Below, in pieces: positions 12,335 to 13,031 of a stretch of DNA of 13,031 bases. Position numbers and translations under genes: made by a program. The DNA lies in the NCBI GenBank assembly GCA_031372145.1, contig JANMKR010000196.1, positions 1 to 13,031 of the forward strand, read 5' to 3'. Below the pieces are notes generated by a model. The model worked only from the letters and a program-made list of their open reading frames with translations, was not told the origin of the DNA and made no database searches. How positions within the stretch are numbered: the first letter of the stretch is position 1; every line of letters begins with the position of its first letter. The stretch is from CALMEC01 sp031372145 (lineage in GTDB: Bacteria; Actinomycetota; Thermoleophilia; Miltoncostaeales; Miltoncostaeaceae).

Positions 12335-13031
12335 GTGCTCGTGCCGCTGGCGTTGACCGGATTCTTCGAGACGTACGACGTCGCCCTGCTGACGCTGGGC
12401 GCGCCGGTCCTCGCCCGCGGGCTGGGGCTCAGCATCGGGATGTTCGGCGTCGGCGTGGCGATCATCCGACTCGCGACGTTGGCGAGCATTCCCGTGCTGC
12501 GACTGGCCGACCGGTGGGGGCGACGGACGTTGCTGTTCGTCTCGCTCGCGATCTTCACGTGCGCGACCGGCATGACGGCCCTGGCCACGGGTCTGGTGGT
12601 GTTCGTCGTGTTCCAGATGGTGGCGCGGGTGTTCCTCGCGACCGAGTCCACGCTTGCGAGCCTGGTCATCGCCGAGGAGTTTCGTCCGCACAGGCGCGGC
12701 GCCGGGCTCTCCGTCTTGGGGGTGGTCTCGGGCGCGGGGTTCGGCGCGGTCGGTGGCCTGATCCTCCTGGTGCCGCTGACCACGCTCGGCTGGCGCGTGT
12801 TCTACGTGTTCGCGCTGCTTCCACTGGGCATCGTCGTCTACCTACGGCGCAACCTGCGCGAGACCCGCGCGTTTGTGGCCGCACGTGACGAGCACCGCCT
12901 GCAGTCGTCGTTTTGGCCGCGTGTCGGCGCGCTCCACCGGCGCACGCTGATCAAAGCCGTGGCGCTTGTGGGCGCGTTCGGCTTGGTGCAGACCTCCGGG
13001 TTCTACTACGCCTCGGATCTCGCGCAGAACA
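12335..13031 (+). CDS. MFS transporter, truncated by the window edge
   Basis: The N-terminal half of a major facilitator superfamily permease, at least 232 residues and running off the right edge. TM1 is LVPLALTGFFETYDVALL; TM2 is followed by the MFS loop 2-3 signature LRLADRWGRRTLL; further segments include VSLAIFTCATGMTALATG, LVVFVVFQMVARVFLATEST and GVVSGAGFGAVGGLILLV. The substrate cannot be told. Start is unclear: the frame is open from 12254, but no ATG, GTG or TTG occurs before GTG 12335, where I begin it; that sits at the edge of TM1 with only a poor ribosome binding site. The upstream in-frame residues (TAFASLRFTAHERR) look like a genuine MFS N-terminus, so the real protein probably begins earlier, by a rare start codon or after a frameshift in the (GA)5 tract from ATG 12228. 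Confidence 0.85.
   Translation, partial: MLVPLALTGFFETYDVALLTLGAPVLARGLGLSIGMFGVGVAIIRLATLASIPVLRLADRWGRRTLLFVSLAIFTCATGMTALATGLVVFVVFQMVARVFLATESTLASLVIAEEFRPHRRGAGLSVLGVVSGAGFGAVGGLILLVPLTTLGWRVFYVFALLPLGIVVYLRRNLRETRAFVAARDEHRLQSSFWPRVGALHRRTLIKAVALVGAFGLVQTSGFYYASDLAQN

Overview
The window is high-GC DNA with densely packed genes, 4-base start/stop overlaps, two ANTAR-domain proteins and SigF/SigB-type partner-switching genes. This points to Actinomycetota. The pseudo-receiver ANTAR protein and the small C-x-C-x4-C protein resemble families I associate with Thermoleophilia (Solirubrobacterales-like), but that placement is an inference. I see no rRNA, tRNA, CRISPR array, transposase or integrase.

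Layout. (1) 196-903 (+) is a SigB/SigF-family sigma factor, preceded by a weak GTTT-N15-GGGCAC promoter. (2) 876-1720 (-) is a two-gene unit: a small Cys-rich protein, then a STAS protein whose phospho-acceptor Ser is replaced by Cys. It runs tail-to-tail into the sigma gene. (3) 1956-2549 (+) is a degenerate receiver-ANTAR protein, preceded by GTTT-N15-GGGTGC. (4) 2562-10536 (-) is seven same-strand genes, read from right to left: MarR regulator; 4xGAF-SpoIIE phosphatase-HATPase fusion; GAF-ANTAR; membrane CHASE3-GAF-SpoIIE phosphatase; two STAS anti-anti-sigma factors with intact DSSG sites; and a hypothetical protein. Most are overlapping or closely spaced, and a GTTT-N15-GGGTAG site lies in front of the MarR gene. 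(5) 10708-12074 (+) is a single-pass membrane coiled-coil protein translationally coupled to an SGNH hydrolase. (6) From about 12335 to the right edge (+) is a truncated MFS transporter with no obvious start codon.

How it fits together (inference). The window holds almost a whole partner-switching circuit: a sigma factor, three STAS antagonists, two PP2C-type phosphatases that could reactivate them, and one RsbW-like ATPase domain that could be the anti-sigma kinase. That ATPase is fused to a phosphatase rather than encoded alone. Two ANTAR proteins, which in known cases bind RNA and act as antiterminators, are interleaved with the switch. Three candidate promoters of SigF/SigB type with the same 15-bp spacer lie in front of the sigma, receiver-ANTAR and MarR genes, suggesting the sigma factor drives itself and its own regulators. 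The MarR promoter is flanked by inverted CATCAG repeats that could be its operator. The membrane/SGNH pair and the MFS gene have no evident functional link to the circuit.
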